This document shows, piece after piece, positions 44,279 through 53,225 of a stretch of 64,000 bases of DNA; the first letter of the stretch is position 1; each line of letters opens with the position of its first letter. The notes below the pieces were generated by a model, which was not told the origin of the DNA, did not search any database, and worked only from the letters and a program-made list of their open reading frames with translations. The stretch is from NCBI GenBank assembly GCA_964019655.1, contig CAXHTR010000002.1, forward strand, positions 124,001-188,000, read 5' to 3'. The position numbers and the translations under genes were made by a program. The DNA comes from Perkinsela sp. pyNocScin1 (Eukaryota > Euglenozoa > Kinetoplastea > Prokinetoplastida > Perkinselidae).

Positions 44279-45202
44279 TTATAAAAAGCTCTTCGGTACC
44301 CGCTGCACAAGCATTCCATAGAAAGTACGCCCCACGCCCCGGAGACTCTGCAAGCCGTTTACTTGCCCTACGAGTAGCTCATGCGTGGTAGTGTCTGTCA
44401 TGAGCAGCCAAATGTGCTGCACATAGAGGACCCCGACGAGCGCTGATACAACGCCCGCGTACACTGCGAGTAAGACATTGAGAAAGATGAAGTGCGTCGA
44501 CGGGTGGAAGAAGCGATACGCATCACACTGAATTTCTTCGTGCAGGGTTCGAACATTCACCGCGAAAAGTAGAATGGCGAGCCCGGTCAGACTTGTGAGG
44601 TGGACGAAGAAGTAGCGATAGTTGCGCAGACCGATACATGTACCCACCCACACGCAGTGGTGGTCGAAACGGCGAATGCACCGATCGCAGCGGCGGCAGT
44701 GGTGTGCCCGCGGGACGTACATGGTGCTGCACTCTGTGCATATCTCATCATCATAATCCCGCTCCAGTGTGTCAGCGTGCGTTACTTCGATTTTTGGAAC
44801 ATCGACCGACTGTACACGAAGACTTCTTCTGCGCTTGCAGTTGAGCGCCTTGTCAACGCACCGAATGCATTTTTCAGAGATTGTTTGCTTCGTTGCACCG
44901 CTACGATTATATCGCAGAGATTTTTCCTGCATGGCCGCTAAGCGGCGCTGTGGTGCTTTTTCGATCTCGAGTATGTCGTCTGATTTCATCGCTGGTGTGA
45001 CTGCCCCTGGGTCGCTGAGAAGGCAACAGAGGAGCGAAATCACAAAGATGCACATGAGCGTGTAGAACCCATAGAGCACTGATCCATGCATCTCTGTTGC
45101 GAAAAAGCTCAGCGCTGACGGGAAGACGATGAAAAGGAGAATATGGAAAAGGCATGACAAAGCGTCTGTGCCCAGGGCGACTCCGTATTTTCGATGCAGC
45201 AT
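44279..45202 (-). CDS. DHHC-type protein S-acyltransferase (307 aa)
   Basis: Palmitoyltransferase of the DHHC family: a cysteine-rich domain (I-C-T-E-C-S-T-M-Y-V-P-R-A-H-H-C, R-C-D-R-C-I-R-R) leads to the active site F-D-H-H-C-V-W-V-G-T-C-I-G. The T-T-x-E motif after the last membrane helix is present as D-T-T-T-H-E-L-L. Four membrane helices are visible, two before the domain (L-F-H-I-L-L-F-I-V-F, L-M-C-I-F-V-I-S-L-L) and two after (L-T-G-L-A-I-L-L-F-A-V, L-L-A-V-Y-A-G-V-V-S-A-L-V). The cytosolic loop before the cysteine-rich domain is longer than usual and basic (C-K-R-R-R-S-L-R-V). It would act on membrane proteins in the Golgi or plasma membrane. Confidence 0.93.
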   Translation of the reverse strand: MLHRKYGVALGTDALSCLFHILLFIVFPSALSFFATEMHGSVLYGFYTLMCIFVISLLCCLLSDPGAVTPAMKSDDILEIEKAPQRRLAAMQEKSLRYNRSGATKQTISEKCIRCVDKALNCKRRRSLRVQSVDVPKIEVTHADTLERDYDDEICTECSTMYVPRAHHCRRCDRCIRRFDHHCVWVGTCIGLRNYRYFFVHLTSLTGLAILLFAVNVRTLHEEIQCDAYRFFHPSTHFIFLNVLLAVYAGVVSALVGVLYVQHIWLLMTDTTTHELLVGQVNGLQSLRGVGRTFYGMLVQRVPKSFL

Positions 45203-45629
45203 ACGTGGTGAGAGGCTGAATGGCCTATATCATGGTACAATGGCAGAAAATGAAATAATGACAAATGATGGAGGAGACGAGCGTATTCCTTCTCATATGC
45301 ATATGATAAAGAAAACAGATTAGTAAAGCTTATGGTTGTTTAAGCGCGGGCCGAACATCGGAGTTTTGGATGAACCAATGCTCATTAAGGCAATCCGGTA
45401 TGAATGATTCATGCATTTTTACCTGCGAGGCCCTTCCCATGGAAGCGAGTGGGCTCACTCATGGAATGATTCATCCGCACATAGCAAGTTGTTTGGCATT
45501 AAGTATGATAGGAAAGGTCGTCCAATCTTCATACTGATAAAAATATCAACTGCGAATCCCTCCACATTGCGGTTCTTATAACTCTGCCTACATATATCAT
45601 CTTTTGACTATCACATCATCTTTCCGCAT
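45203..45629. other. Intergenic region, nothing firm
   Basis: 427 bp. It contains a + strand ATG frame of 27 codons near 45241-45324, too short and uncharacteristic to call. An 11-mer (gaatgattcat) occurs twice in the middle. No RNA gene is recognised. Confidence 0.4.
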
Positions 45630-46433
45630 TTACTCTGCAGCAGCGATCGTTACTTCGAGTTCCGCATTGCCGGCCAGCTGAACCACGTTACGAAGCTTCC
45701 AATCGAGAGTGATCTGCCCCTTCAGATCATTGTGTGTGAGCTTGAGAAACTTTATGTCTGCCGGGAGCTTGGATAAGTCAAGACTTCCCGTAATCTCATT
45801 GCTTTCAAGGAACAGAGACTCGAGGGACGCTGGGAGCTGTGTAACGTCGATCGTCCCAGATATGGCGTTTTCTCCGAGGTGTATCGCCGCGAGCCGCTGT
45901 GGCAAGCGTGTCAGGTCAACTGTCCCATTGATGCGGTTGCTCTCAAGGAAGAGGCCCTTGAGCGTCTGTGGCAGCCGCGTGAGGCATATTTCACCTGTGA
46001 TGCGATTTGAGGAAAGGTTCAGGGTGACTAGGGTCTCAGGCAACAGTGTCAAGTCAATTGTTCCCGTAATCGCATTGTATGCCAAAGAGCAGTTTTCCAG
46101 TGATTCCGGTAGACTGGTGAGATCTATCGTACCGCTTATTTTGGAGCTCCACGCGTTGAACATGGTGATCGTCCGCGGGGCCCACTTGATGTCCATAGAC
46201 CCCGAGAAATTGCTGTTGAACCATGCGACAGTTGTGCATGCACCAGCTGCGTTAAAAGAAAGCCCGCTCCACTCCGTGATATCCTTAAAGTTCCCATCTT
46301 CATCATAAAAGTGGCCAATGTTCCCAAGTGGAGCAACAAGGAGCTCAAATTGATCCTGCTGGCTGAGCGAACCATAGTCGACACGGCCAAAAGTGCTCGG
46401 GTCTGCAGCGAGGAGCCCTAGAATAGATAACAT
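45630..46433 (-). CDS. LRR family protein (267 aa)
   Basis: It starts M-L-S-I-L-G-L-L-A-A-D-P-S-T-F-G-R-V-D-Y at 46433, with one of the better signal-peptide-like leaders. The cap is D-I-T-E-W-S-G-L-S-F without cysteines. Eight very regular repeats follow, several almost identical in phase (T-G-T-I-D-L-T-L-L-P, N-G-T-V-D-L-T-R-L-P, S-G-T-I-D-V-T-Q-L-P), the most homogeneous array in the window. The end (N-A-E-L-E-V-T-I-A-A-A-E) lacks the V-D-x-x-G cap. Confidence 0.88.
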   Translation of the reverse strand: MLSILGLLAADPSTFGRVDYGSLSQQDQFELLVAPLGNIGHFYDEDGNFKDITEWSGLSFNAAGACTTVAWFNSNFSGSMDIKWAPRTITMFNAWSSKISGTIDLTSLPESLENCSLAYNAITGTIDLTLLPETLVTLNLSSNRITGEICLTRLPQTLKGLFLESNRINGTVDLTRLPQRLAAIHLGENAISGTIDVTQLPASLESLFLESNEITGSLDLSKLPADIKFLKLTHNDLKGQITLDWKLRNVVQLAGNAELEVTIAAAE

Positions 46434-46535
46434 CTTATTTTTTTGAATGCTATAAGGGCTAAGACACGAAATGAGGGTTCCAAAAGCTCACAAGAGCAGT
46501 CAGCTGCTACAAAATCAAAATAGCAGGCTTATATG

Positions 46536-47285
46536 TTACTTGAGTAATTTGAAAACTTTCAGACGTGGGTCGGAAAATTCTTCTCCCGTCTCTGAAAGAA
46601 CTCGATGAGGGGGTGAAATCGAAACAGTTAATTTCCAAGCAGAATCAGGAAGGCTGCTGACCATAATGTCCCCTTCAAAGCGATTGAATTCGAAGCTCAT
46701 ATGCTTCATGCCAGATGGAATTTTCGTGATTTTGAGATTCCCTGTAAACCAATTACGTGCTAGCCCAAGCTCGTATAGAGACTGAGGTAGCTTGTGAAGA
46801 GTGACGAAGCCATAGAAACGATTTTTCTCTATGTGAAAGCGCTCAAGAGATGCTGGCAATGACGTCAAATCGACTTCGCCACTGAGTTCGTTTTCAGAGA
46901 CATTGAACGACTTGAGGCTAGCAGGTAATGATGCAGTGTCGATCGTTCCACGAAGCTGATTCTTTTGCACAAAAAACTTAGTGACGGTGGGAGGAATACA
47001 CTCAAATGCCATGGACCCTTGCCCATTTTTGACGCAAAAGGGGAAAAGACTCATCCACATTATAGAAATTACGCATCCATTGCTATCCAGATCAACGCCA
47101 TCCCACTCTGTTATCGCTTTGATACTCCATACATGAGCTGTGGGGAGTTCACGGAAACGGCTTTTTAGCATTGCATTTTCAACCAATGACTCCATCAAGA
47201 TTTGATGAGGAACAGAGTGGAACTTGGAAGGATCTACCCTTCCAAGTGGATCATGGGCTATCATCGCCATTAAACCAATGAACAT
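46536..47285 (-). CDS. LRR family protein (249 aa)
   Basis: It begins M-F-I-G-L-M-A-M-I-A-H-D-P-L-G-R-V-D-P-S-K. The L-M-E-S-L-V motif and the cap I-T-E-W-D-G-V-D-L-D-S-N-G follow; Asp and Asn stand where other members have cysteine. Five to six repeats are seen (R-G-T-I-D-T-A-S-L-P, S-G-E-V-D-L-T-S-L-P), then a C-terminal segment V-L-S-E-T-G-E-E-F, a variant of the C-cap. It has the same orientation as its neighbours, with 102 bp and 66 bp spacers. Confidence 0.85.
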   Translation of the reverse strand: MFIGLMAMIAHDPLGRVDPSKFHSVPHQILMESLVENAMLKSRFRELPTAHVWSIKAITEWDGVDLDSNGCVISIMWMSLFPFCVKNGQGSMAFECIPPTVTKFFVQKNQLRGTIDTASLPASLKSFNVSENELSGEVDLTSLPASLERFHIEKNRFYGFVTLHKLPQSLYELGLARNWFTGNLKITKIPSGMKHMSFEFNRFEGDIMVSSLPDSAWKLTVSISPPHRVLSETGEEFSDPRLKVFKLLK

Positions 47286-47351
47286 TGTAGTATAATTATC
47301 ACAGAGATGATCGTAAGGATGATTGCGAAGGGGAAAAGCATTTGTATTACT

Positions 47352-48119
47352 TCATCCACAAGTGCATGCCTTCCTCTCTTTCCTTATAGGGAATACGTTA
47401 CTATTTTGATCAGTAACGTCATAACATAAATTCTGTGCAAATATATCCAGATTTTCATACTGCTCATACGACGAAATGTTTATCTTGTTAAACGAATTCA
47501 GAGTAGCATCTAGCATCAGGGTACCTTCACTGATCGCACGATATGATAATCCAACATCAAAGCCTATTTGATCAAAGGGTAAGATTGTGAGATCCAGGGC
47601 CCCTTCAAATAGATTATCATGAATGTCCAGGACGCGAAGATGACAGGAAACACCTTGTAGCGCTAGAGATCCACTGATCTTGTTCTTAGAAATTCGTAAT
47701 TCCCTCATTTTCCGTGGAAGAGCCGTCAGATCTGCACTTCCTGAGAAAGCGTTGCCGCTAACATCAAGAATTCTTAGATCGTGTGGCAATGCTTCAAAAG
47801 GTATGACACCCATTAGTGAATTGCAGGGAACTTCTACTTTCTGAACTTTTGATGGGAGCCAGTCCAAAAGTATTAGTTGGTTTGACTTAAATTCTTCAAT
47901 CCATTCGATCTTCCGCACCATGTTTCTTTCATCACACCGAATGCCATGCCATTCACAAACGTCGAGTAACTGGCCTTTGGAATCTTTAAAAAGGCTAGTT
48001 TCCATTTTAGAAACGAGAATTTCCATGAATGCCTGGTCATCCATATGCTTCTTTAAAGCATGAGTTTCATCAGCTGAAATGCATGAAGAAATCACTATGA
48101 GCATACTAAGACTTTTCAT
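47352..48119 (-). CDS. LRR family protein, cysteine-capped, divergent (255 aa)
   Basis: M-K-S-L-S-M-L-I-V-I-S-S-C-I-S-A-D-E is a convincing signal peptide, so this copy clearly enters the secretory pathway. The usual L-G-R-x-D is replaced, but A-F-M-E-I-L-V-S-K-M remains. The cap retains both cysteines (L-D-V-C-E-W-H-G-I-R-C-D). Only four to five repeats are recognisable, followed by about 70 residues without the repeat pattern that include another Cys-rich end (K-A-C-T-C-G). It is the leftmost gene of the head-to-head LRR pair at 48 kb. Confidence 0.8.
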   Translation of the reverse strand: MKSLSMLIVISSCISADETHALKKHMDDQAFMEILVSKMETSLFKDSKGQLLDVCEWHGIRCDERNMVRKIEWIEEFKSNQLILLDWLPSKVQKVEVPCNSLMGVIPFEALPHDLRILDVSGNAFSGSADLTALPRKMRELRISKNKISGSLALQGVSCHLRVLDIHDNLFEGALDLTILPFDQIGFDVGLSYRAISEGTLMLDATLNSFNKINISSYEQYENLDIFAQNLCYDVTDQNSNVFPIRKERKACTCG

Positions 48120-48538
48120 TTAAGAGTAACAGAATGAAATTTCATGAAATTTAACAGAGCAGTCCTACGATAATCATGCATCTTTAACAAAATCGTAAAT
48201 CCATATGAAAATCATGATTCTCATGCAGTGGTAGAAATGGGAATACAAAAAAATTATTCTCTCTTTGCTTGTCTTTAGCCCAAAAATCTTGATTGAGGAT
48301 AAATATCATACTTAAAGACTGCGATAACTAGCTTTCTCTAAGGAGATGCAATACTTTTCGTGCAAAAAAAAAGATACTCCTTTCGGTGCTTCAATGCTAT
48401 CTTTGAAGCTTTCTTGAGAAATTGTAGCGTCCCTGTAGCCATTTTCCTTATGGCAAGATAATTGGAGCTCACGCATTCCCTCGATACAATGCAGCGTGGA
48501 CTTTCGATAATTGCTTATAATTTATTTGTAACGTGGAA
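48120..48538. other. Divergent intergenic region between two LRR genes
   Basis: 419 bp, A/T-rich, with an A9 run near 48364-48373. It must hold the start sites of genes on both sides if they are transcribed independently. No RNA gene or convincing ORF is seen. Confidence 0.45.
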
Positions 48539-49282
48539 ATGATTAACGTATATGCCGTTCTTCCGTATGCTACTGATTGCGATGGGGAGATTCTTGGCAA
48601 ATGTGACAAATCAACGCTAACAGAGCAGTGCTTGATGGAGCTTTTAGTAGATAAGCTTGTTAAAAATATCAGCTTCAGAGAGTACTTCTACGATGTTGAG
48701 GGAGCTTACAGAGACATATATGAATGGGAAAAGGTTAGATTCAATAATCATGGTTGTGTCTCCACTATAAACTGGTACAATCTTCTTTCTGCATACTTTA
48801 GTGCGGGTGGCTACATGGACTTACAATGGATCCCTCCAAACGTCGAGAGATTTTGGATCTTTGGCAACGGTCTCAAGGGCAGTATTAATACAGATTACCT
48901 TCCTTGCGGTCTCAAATCATTGAACATAATGAAAAACAAGTATGAAGGAAGGTTTGAATTGTCGCACTTGCCAAGAACCATTATCAATCTCGGAATTTCT
49001 CGAAATTCACTCTCAGGGACGCTCATATTCTCTTCTCTCCCGCCTGAAATACAGGTTCTTAGAGCTTCCCATAACTTATTCAGTGGGATAATATCACTCG
49101 CGGACATTCCAAAGTCACTCGTTGATGTCGATTTATCTTCGAATTCTTTCCACGGTAATGTTAAATTCAAAGAAGTTACAAAGTCAGTGGAAATTATCGA
49201 CTTACGAAAAAATAAGATTGATGGCCTGGTCGATTGTGAGGGAAACGCTGTACTATCTATTCCAAGTTGTATCAAAGTTTGA
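48539..49282 (+). CDS. LRR family protein (247 aa)
   Basis: The frame begins with a GTG at 48533; the first ATG, 48539, gives M-I-N-V-Y-A-V-L-P-Y-A-T-D-C-D-G-E. A typical L-T-E-Q-C-L-M-E-L-L-V-D-K follows, with a cap I-Y-E-W-E-K-V-R-F without cysteines. Six repeats are visible (S-G-T-L-I-F-S-S-L-P), then a clean C-cap (I-D-G-L-V-D-C-E-G-N-A-V). Codon use is more A/T-rich than in most copies, like the neighbouring minus-strand gene at 47352, so this pair may be old or under weak codon selection. Confidence 0.83.
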   Translation: MINVYAVLPYATDCDGEILGKCDKSTLTEQCLMELLVDKLVKNISFREYFYDVEGAYRDIYEWEKVRFNNHGCVSTINWYNLLSAYFSAGGYMDLQWIPPNVERFWIFGNGLKGSINTDYLPCGLKSLNIMKNKYEGRFELSHLPRTIINLGISRNSLSGTLIFSSLPPEIQVLRASHNLFSGIISLADIPKSLVDVDLSSNSFHGNVKFKEVTKSVEIIDLRKNKIDGLVDCEGNAVLSIPSCIKV

Positions 49283-49359
49283 TACCTTTCTTATCAATGT
49301 AAAGAGAATTTTTAGAGAAAATGACTTTAGTGCTTTAAATTCTTATTTTTTGTTACTTC

Positions 49360-52300
49360 ATGTCGGCGATGCTTGACACGATTACTAGAATCATTTTAAA
49401 GTATTGCAGCACTGATGGTCGGTGCACCTTATCATTACTATTAGAAGCTATCCAGTCATTGAAGGATAGTCCTCAAGTGGTAAGCATGGGTCCTTTCGAT
49501 GCATCCCAGTGGATACAGCATCTGATAGTCTATTCAAATGAGCCCTATGTAGACATTTGTACACAGCGCTCAGAAGAAAGTTCAAAGGAAGTTTTCATCA
49601 CGCTATGCGAAGCGCAGCTTCAGAACATACATCATGTGAAAGCCACGCCCTTATTCGATTTAAGTGAAAAGACAAAAGATTTTGTATTGAAGTTGGAGAA
49701 AGAATTTGTTTCCCAATATCTTCTTTTTGGAGGCAAGAACCAAGAGCATTTGACTGTTGCGCATGCTGTGTGGAAGTATGGTGCGGAAGGAGCAATGTCA
49801 CCCCAACTGGCTTTAGATACCAACATGCCATTGACGAAGCTTCTCTACGTGATTCAAAACCATCTAGGTGCAAAGGGTGTCGTTGTATCACGAAACACAC
49901 ATAGAGGCCACAATCAGTTATATGCCCATGTTCGGTGCTTTTACGCCCCTGGCATGGATGCTATCCTCAGTCGCTGCATTAATGCGCGAATAAATGAGGA
50001 TGGTAGTGAAAATGATGTAGATCCCATTCAAGATCTGGTCGATGCAGCTGGAGCAAGAAATATACCTCCACGCCAGGCACATGGTGCTGAGCGAGCTTCT
50101 TTGCGCTTTGGAGAAGGTGGCCGTGCATGGAACCATACTTACTTTCGTGCAACACACGTGACTCACTCAGAGCCATACCATCGTCTGCGGCTCCATGCGC
50201 GATTTCCAAACACAGCCATCGCAACAAAAGCTGATAGATTTTACGCTGCAATTACCAAGAATACAGTATCGTATGAACCCTACACTACCGATTTGCTTAA
50301 TTTACCAAGTGGGAAGTATAATATATATAAAACTTCGTGCTTGGCGCATGCATTTTGCTCTTCAGGAGAAGAGGGCGATAGATTTTGCCATATGTTGACG
50401 AATGGCCTTCAGGAAACAGAGAGTTTCGAAGAGACGCCTTTACCTCCAGCACAATGTGTGGATGTCGTGGATATAGACATGGACTCTTTACCTGCTAGCA
50501 CATGTGCACGTATCATTGCCCCTCTACAACAAACTGACTTAGAGAAATTTCCTTCATCTTTCAAAGATGAAGCGAAGTGGCTCCGTGGAAATGCACTTGC
50601 TTGTGCAGATTCTTCTGCTCCAGCAGAGTTTATGCCCTCAAGTGAATACAGTCAAGCGACCGAATGCATTGAGAGAAAGCGGTTTCGAAAGCCCTACGAT
50701 CAAGACAAGGTCATGAATGCAAGCTTTAGCGAACAGGAAGTTTCTGTTGGAAATGGCTACAAAAAGCAATTCTTTGATCGAGTTCAGCTCCTTCATGAAC
50801 ATATCACTGAAATAATGTACCGCACCCGAGCAGACGACGATACACTCAAAAAACTATTCTGCACCATTGATGATCCTAAAAGAGACGTCGTGTACCGCCA
50901 ATTCAAAGAAATCTATGTGTCTCAAAACAATCCCAGTTGTGCTATTGAACAATTTATCTCAGTGAAGGAGATTTTTGAATCCATGCCCCTGTCACTGTTC
51001 TGTAAGCTTTTCCGTGGGAAATGGAACTTTCGCGATGCTCAACAAGGGCTGAATATGCAACCGCAAGAAGCTGATTCGGAATCAACTGAGATGTCGCAAT
51101 TTTTTCTACCTAAAAACATGAGCGAGGTCACTATTGCTCAGGTCCCTACTCTTCAAGGAACAACTTTCGACAATGCAACGGTTTATGCGCAGCTTTTTAT
51201 ACTTTTTGAGGGACTTGACAACCTGCACCTCATCAATATCAGTCTATGGCCACGAGATTATCGAAACGAAGACTGCATGGTTGGCTTCCGATACCCACCT
51301 GTTTTCTCAAGAATCGATGAAATGCATACGAAGGAGTGGATCATTAAAGATTCACTCGTAGCACTATGGCACTGCCTAGATAATTCGCTGTACCGCATGC
51401 ACCTTATCGTTCGAGAGGAACAACGAATTAATCTCGACGCGTATAAGTATATGCGGTCGGCCTCTCCTGCGTCGAATAAGCGAATAAAGCACTTTGTCGA
51501 TGCGTTCTTTGCAGCAGGGGCGCATCGACCGCCTGCAGTACCATGGTGGTTCAGCCTCGAAAACCAGCAAATCATCAAATGCGATCCAATCGCGACGCCC
51601 GAATTTCGGAGAGTGCTGATTGCTCTGCTTCCAAGCATAGAGAAGCTTCTACGGACTTTACCAAATGCGAACTTTTCTGATATAGCCGCGTTTTTTCAGG
51701 TGGAAGCCGAACCTGTCGAAGATACCGAAGTAGCAGTGCAGAGTATGACCCAGCCAAGTCCGCTGATTTCACCGCGGCGCTGCTTTCTAACGAAGCAGTT
51801 TTCAGAGTGCTTTGTGCTGTTCATCACGTTTGCTGTCACGCCCCGTCACGGGCGGCGCGATAGAGCGTTTCTCACAGAAGTCTACCAGATGGCGTACCAC
51901 AAGCTGCTGAAAAGCATGGCCAGTCTCTTGCTGACTCGAAAACACCTCCTGAATACGAGCTACTTGCAGTCCGTCTACCACGCAGCGATAAAATTTGTTA
52001 TCGAAAAGGACGCCCCTGCAGAAGCATCACATCGGTTCATCATCGATGCGCTTATTCATGCCGTCATTGAGCTATTTTGTGGTACGGAGATCCGAAGTTC
52101 GGAAACATGCGACGACGTCGTGCCACTCTCACACATTTCAGACAGCCTGGAGCCTGGATTGCTCAAAGATTTCCTTGCACAGCAGCAGCACCGTTTCACA
52201 GTCCACGCTCTCGACGAGAAAATATCTGTAGATCCAGCTTTTATCGATTGGAAAGGCATACCACCGACATGGACGACACAAAAGCGAAATGATTCTGCAG

Positions 52301-53130
52301 ATTATGCGAATACCAAAAATCTGCGATGGTACGCTGATACATACGTAGCGCTTGCGCAGGGAAAGGCTCCTGAAAGTGCTCCCGCAGAAGAGGTTGAGGT
52401 CGACAATGAAACCCCGCGCCTCGTAAATTTCGCAAAGGAACTCATGAACAAACAGCATGGGTACGCAACAAACACAAAAAATCCCGAAGTGAAAGATGCC
52501 GTTGATGCTCTTATGTGGACAACTGACGCACTCCGAGGCCGCAAGCGGCTGGCGATCGCCAAAAAAGAAGGGGAATCGATAAATCATGCCTATCGTGACA
52601 TGGCCATGGAGTGCGGATACGCACATGTTTTGAAGTCGAAAAATCCGATGCCATTGCTTGAGACAGAAGATGCGAAGGATATCTACCCAAAGATTGTCGC
52701 CGAAGCGCCAAACATCGAAATCCCCTTTTCAGCTCCGCTCCAGGATGCCAATATTGCCCGTGAGTACCAGGAAACCTTGTGGGACACGTTGCATTCGCAG
52801 GAGCAGTCCAATGAGGTGGAGAAAGAGGATGTGCCGATGGATACGGCGGTTAGTGCGCGGCACCTGCAGCAGTCTGCAGACGGCAAAATCGACGACATCA
52901 AAGCCGACATTGTCGCGTACCTGCTGCTTAATCCAGGTTCGGAGGAGATGACGATATATCAGAACACAACATTGAGCTCCTACGTCAGCTTATCGGTCTT
53001 CGCACGTGCACTTGAGGCGCTTGTCAGCGACTCCGTCATTGAAGTCGACTGCTACCGCGCGCGAAGCTCCCGTGGCCGTCGGAGTGCAGTACCCGCGATG
53101 TGGCTTCGGGCCTATTCGCTCATTGTCTAA
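49360..53130 (+). CDS. Large protein with B-block/winged-helix domain, TFIIIC-like (1256 aa)
   Basis: Around residues 130-190, A-H-A-V-W-K-Y-G-A-E-G-A-M-S-P-Q-L-A-L-D leads to L-L-Y-V-I-Q-N-H-L-G-A-K-G-V-V-V-S-R-N, the pattern of the B-block-binding winged helix of the largest TFIIIC subunit (tau138/GTF3C1). At the extreme C-terminus a second winged helix is likely (I-K-A-D-I-V-A-Y-L-L-L-N-P-G, L-E-A-L-V-S-D-S-V-I-E-V-D-C-Y, R-S-S-R-G-R-R-S). The 1000 residues between are helical, with several acidic patches. TFIIIC recruits TFIIIB and Pol III to tRNA genes. The homology is weak by eye; a related multi-winged-helix regulator is possible. The ORF is uninterrupted, with ATG at 49360. Confidence 0.55.
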   Translation: MSAMLDTITRIILKYCSTDGRCTLSLLLEAIQSLKDSPQVVSMGPFDASQWIQHLIVYSNEPYVDICTQRSEESSKEVFITLCEAQLQNIHHVKATPLFDLSEKTKDFVLKLEKEFVSQYLLFGGKNQEHLTVAHAVWKYGAEGAMSPQLALDTNMPLTKLLYVIQNHLGAKGVVVSRNTHRGHNQLYAHVRCFYAPGMDAILSRCINARINEDGSENDVDPIQDLVDAAGARNIPPRQAHGAERASLRFGEGGRAWNHTYFRATHVTHSEPYHRLRLHARFPNTAIATKADRFYAAITKNTVSYEPYTTDLLNLPSGKYNIYKTSCLAHAFCSSGEEGDRFCHMLTNGLQETESFEETPLPPAQCVDVVDIDMDSLPASTCARIIAPLQQTDLEKFPSSFKDEAKWLRGNALACADSSAPAEFMPSSEYSQATECIERKRFRKPYDQDKVMNASFSEQEVSVGNGYKKQFFDRVQLLHEHITEIMYRTRADDDTLKKLFCTIDDPKRDVVYRQFKEIYVSQNNPSCAIEQFISVKEIFESMPLSLFCKLFRGKWNFRDAQQGLNMQPQEADSESTEMSQFFLPKNMSEVTIAQVPTLQGTTFDNATVYAQLFILFEGLDNLHLINISLWPRDYRNEDCMVGFRYPPVFSRIDEMHTKEWIIKDSLVALWHCLDNSLYRMHLIVREEQRINLDAYKYMRSASPASNKRIKHFVDAFFAAGAHRPPAVPWWFSLENQQIIKCDPIATPEFRRVLIALLPSIEKLLRTLPNANFSDIAAFFQVEAEPVEDTEVAVQSMTQPSPLISPRRCFLTKQFSECFVLFITFAVTPRHGRRDRAFLTEVYQMAYHKLLKSMASLLLTRKHLLNTSYLQSVYHAAIKFVIEKDAPAEASHRFIIDALIHAVIELFCGTEIRSSETCDDVVPLSHISDSLEPGLLKDFLAQQQHRFTVHALDEKISVDPAFIDWKGIPPTWTTQKRNDSADYANTKNLRWYADTYVALAQGKAPESAPAEEVEVDNETPRLVNFAKELMNKQHGYATNTKNPEVKDAVDALMWTTDALRGRKRLAIAKKEGESINHAYRDMAMECGYAHVLKSKNPMPLLETEDAKDIYPKIVAEAPNIEIPFSAPLQDANIAREYQETLWDTLHSQEQSNEVEKEDVPMDTAVSARHLQQSADGKIDDIKADIVAYLLLNPGSEEMTIYQNTTLSSYVSLSVFARALEALVSDSVIEVDCYRARSSRGRRSAVPAMWLRAYSLIV

Positions 53131-53225
53131 AAATGTCTTATTTAGAGAATCCACTCATTGCGATTCACATTTATCCACGCTTGGCCTATATATTCAGGAA
53201 TATCTCGGATTTTTCATAGAATTTC

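Noticed and set aside
45241-45324. 27-codon ATG frame on the plus strand (M-A-E-N-E-I-M-T...)
   Set aside because: Too short to separate from chance; no homology that I can recognise.
46536-48119. Possibility that the minus-strand LRR genes are shadows of plus-strand genes
   Set aside because: Leader, cap, repeats and C-cap are all read on the minus strand; plus-strand frames are broken.
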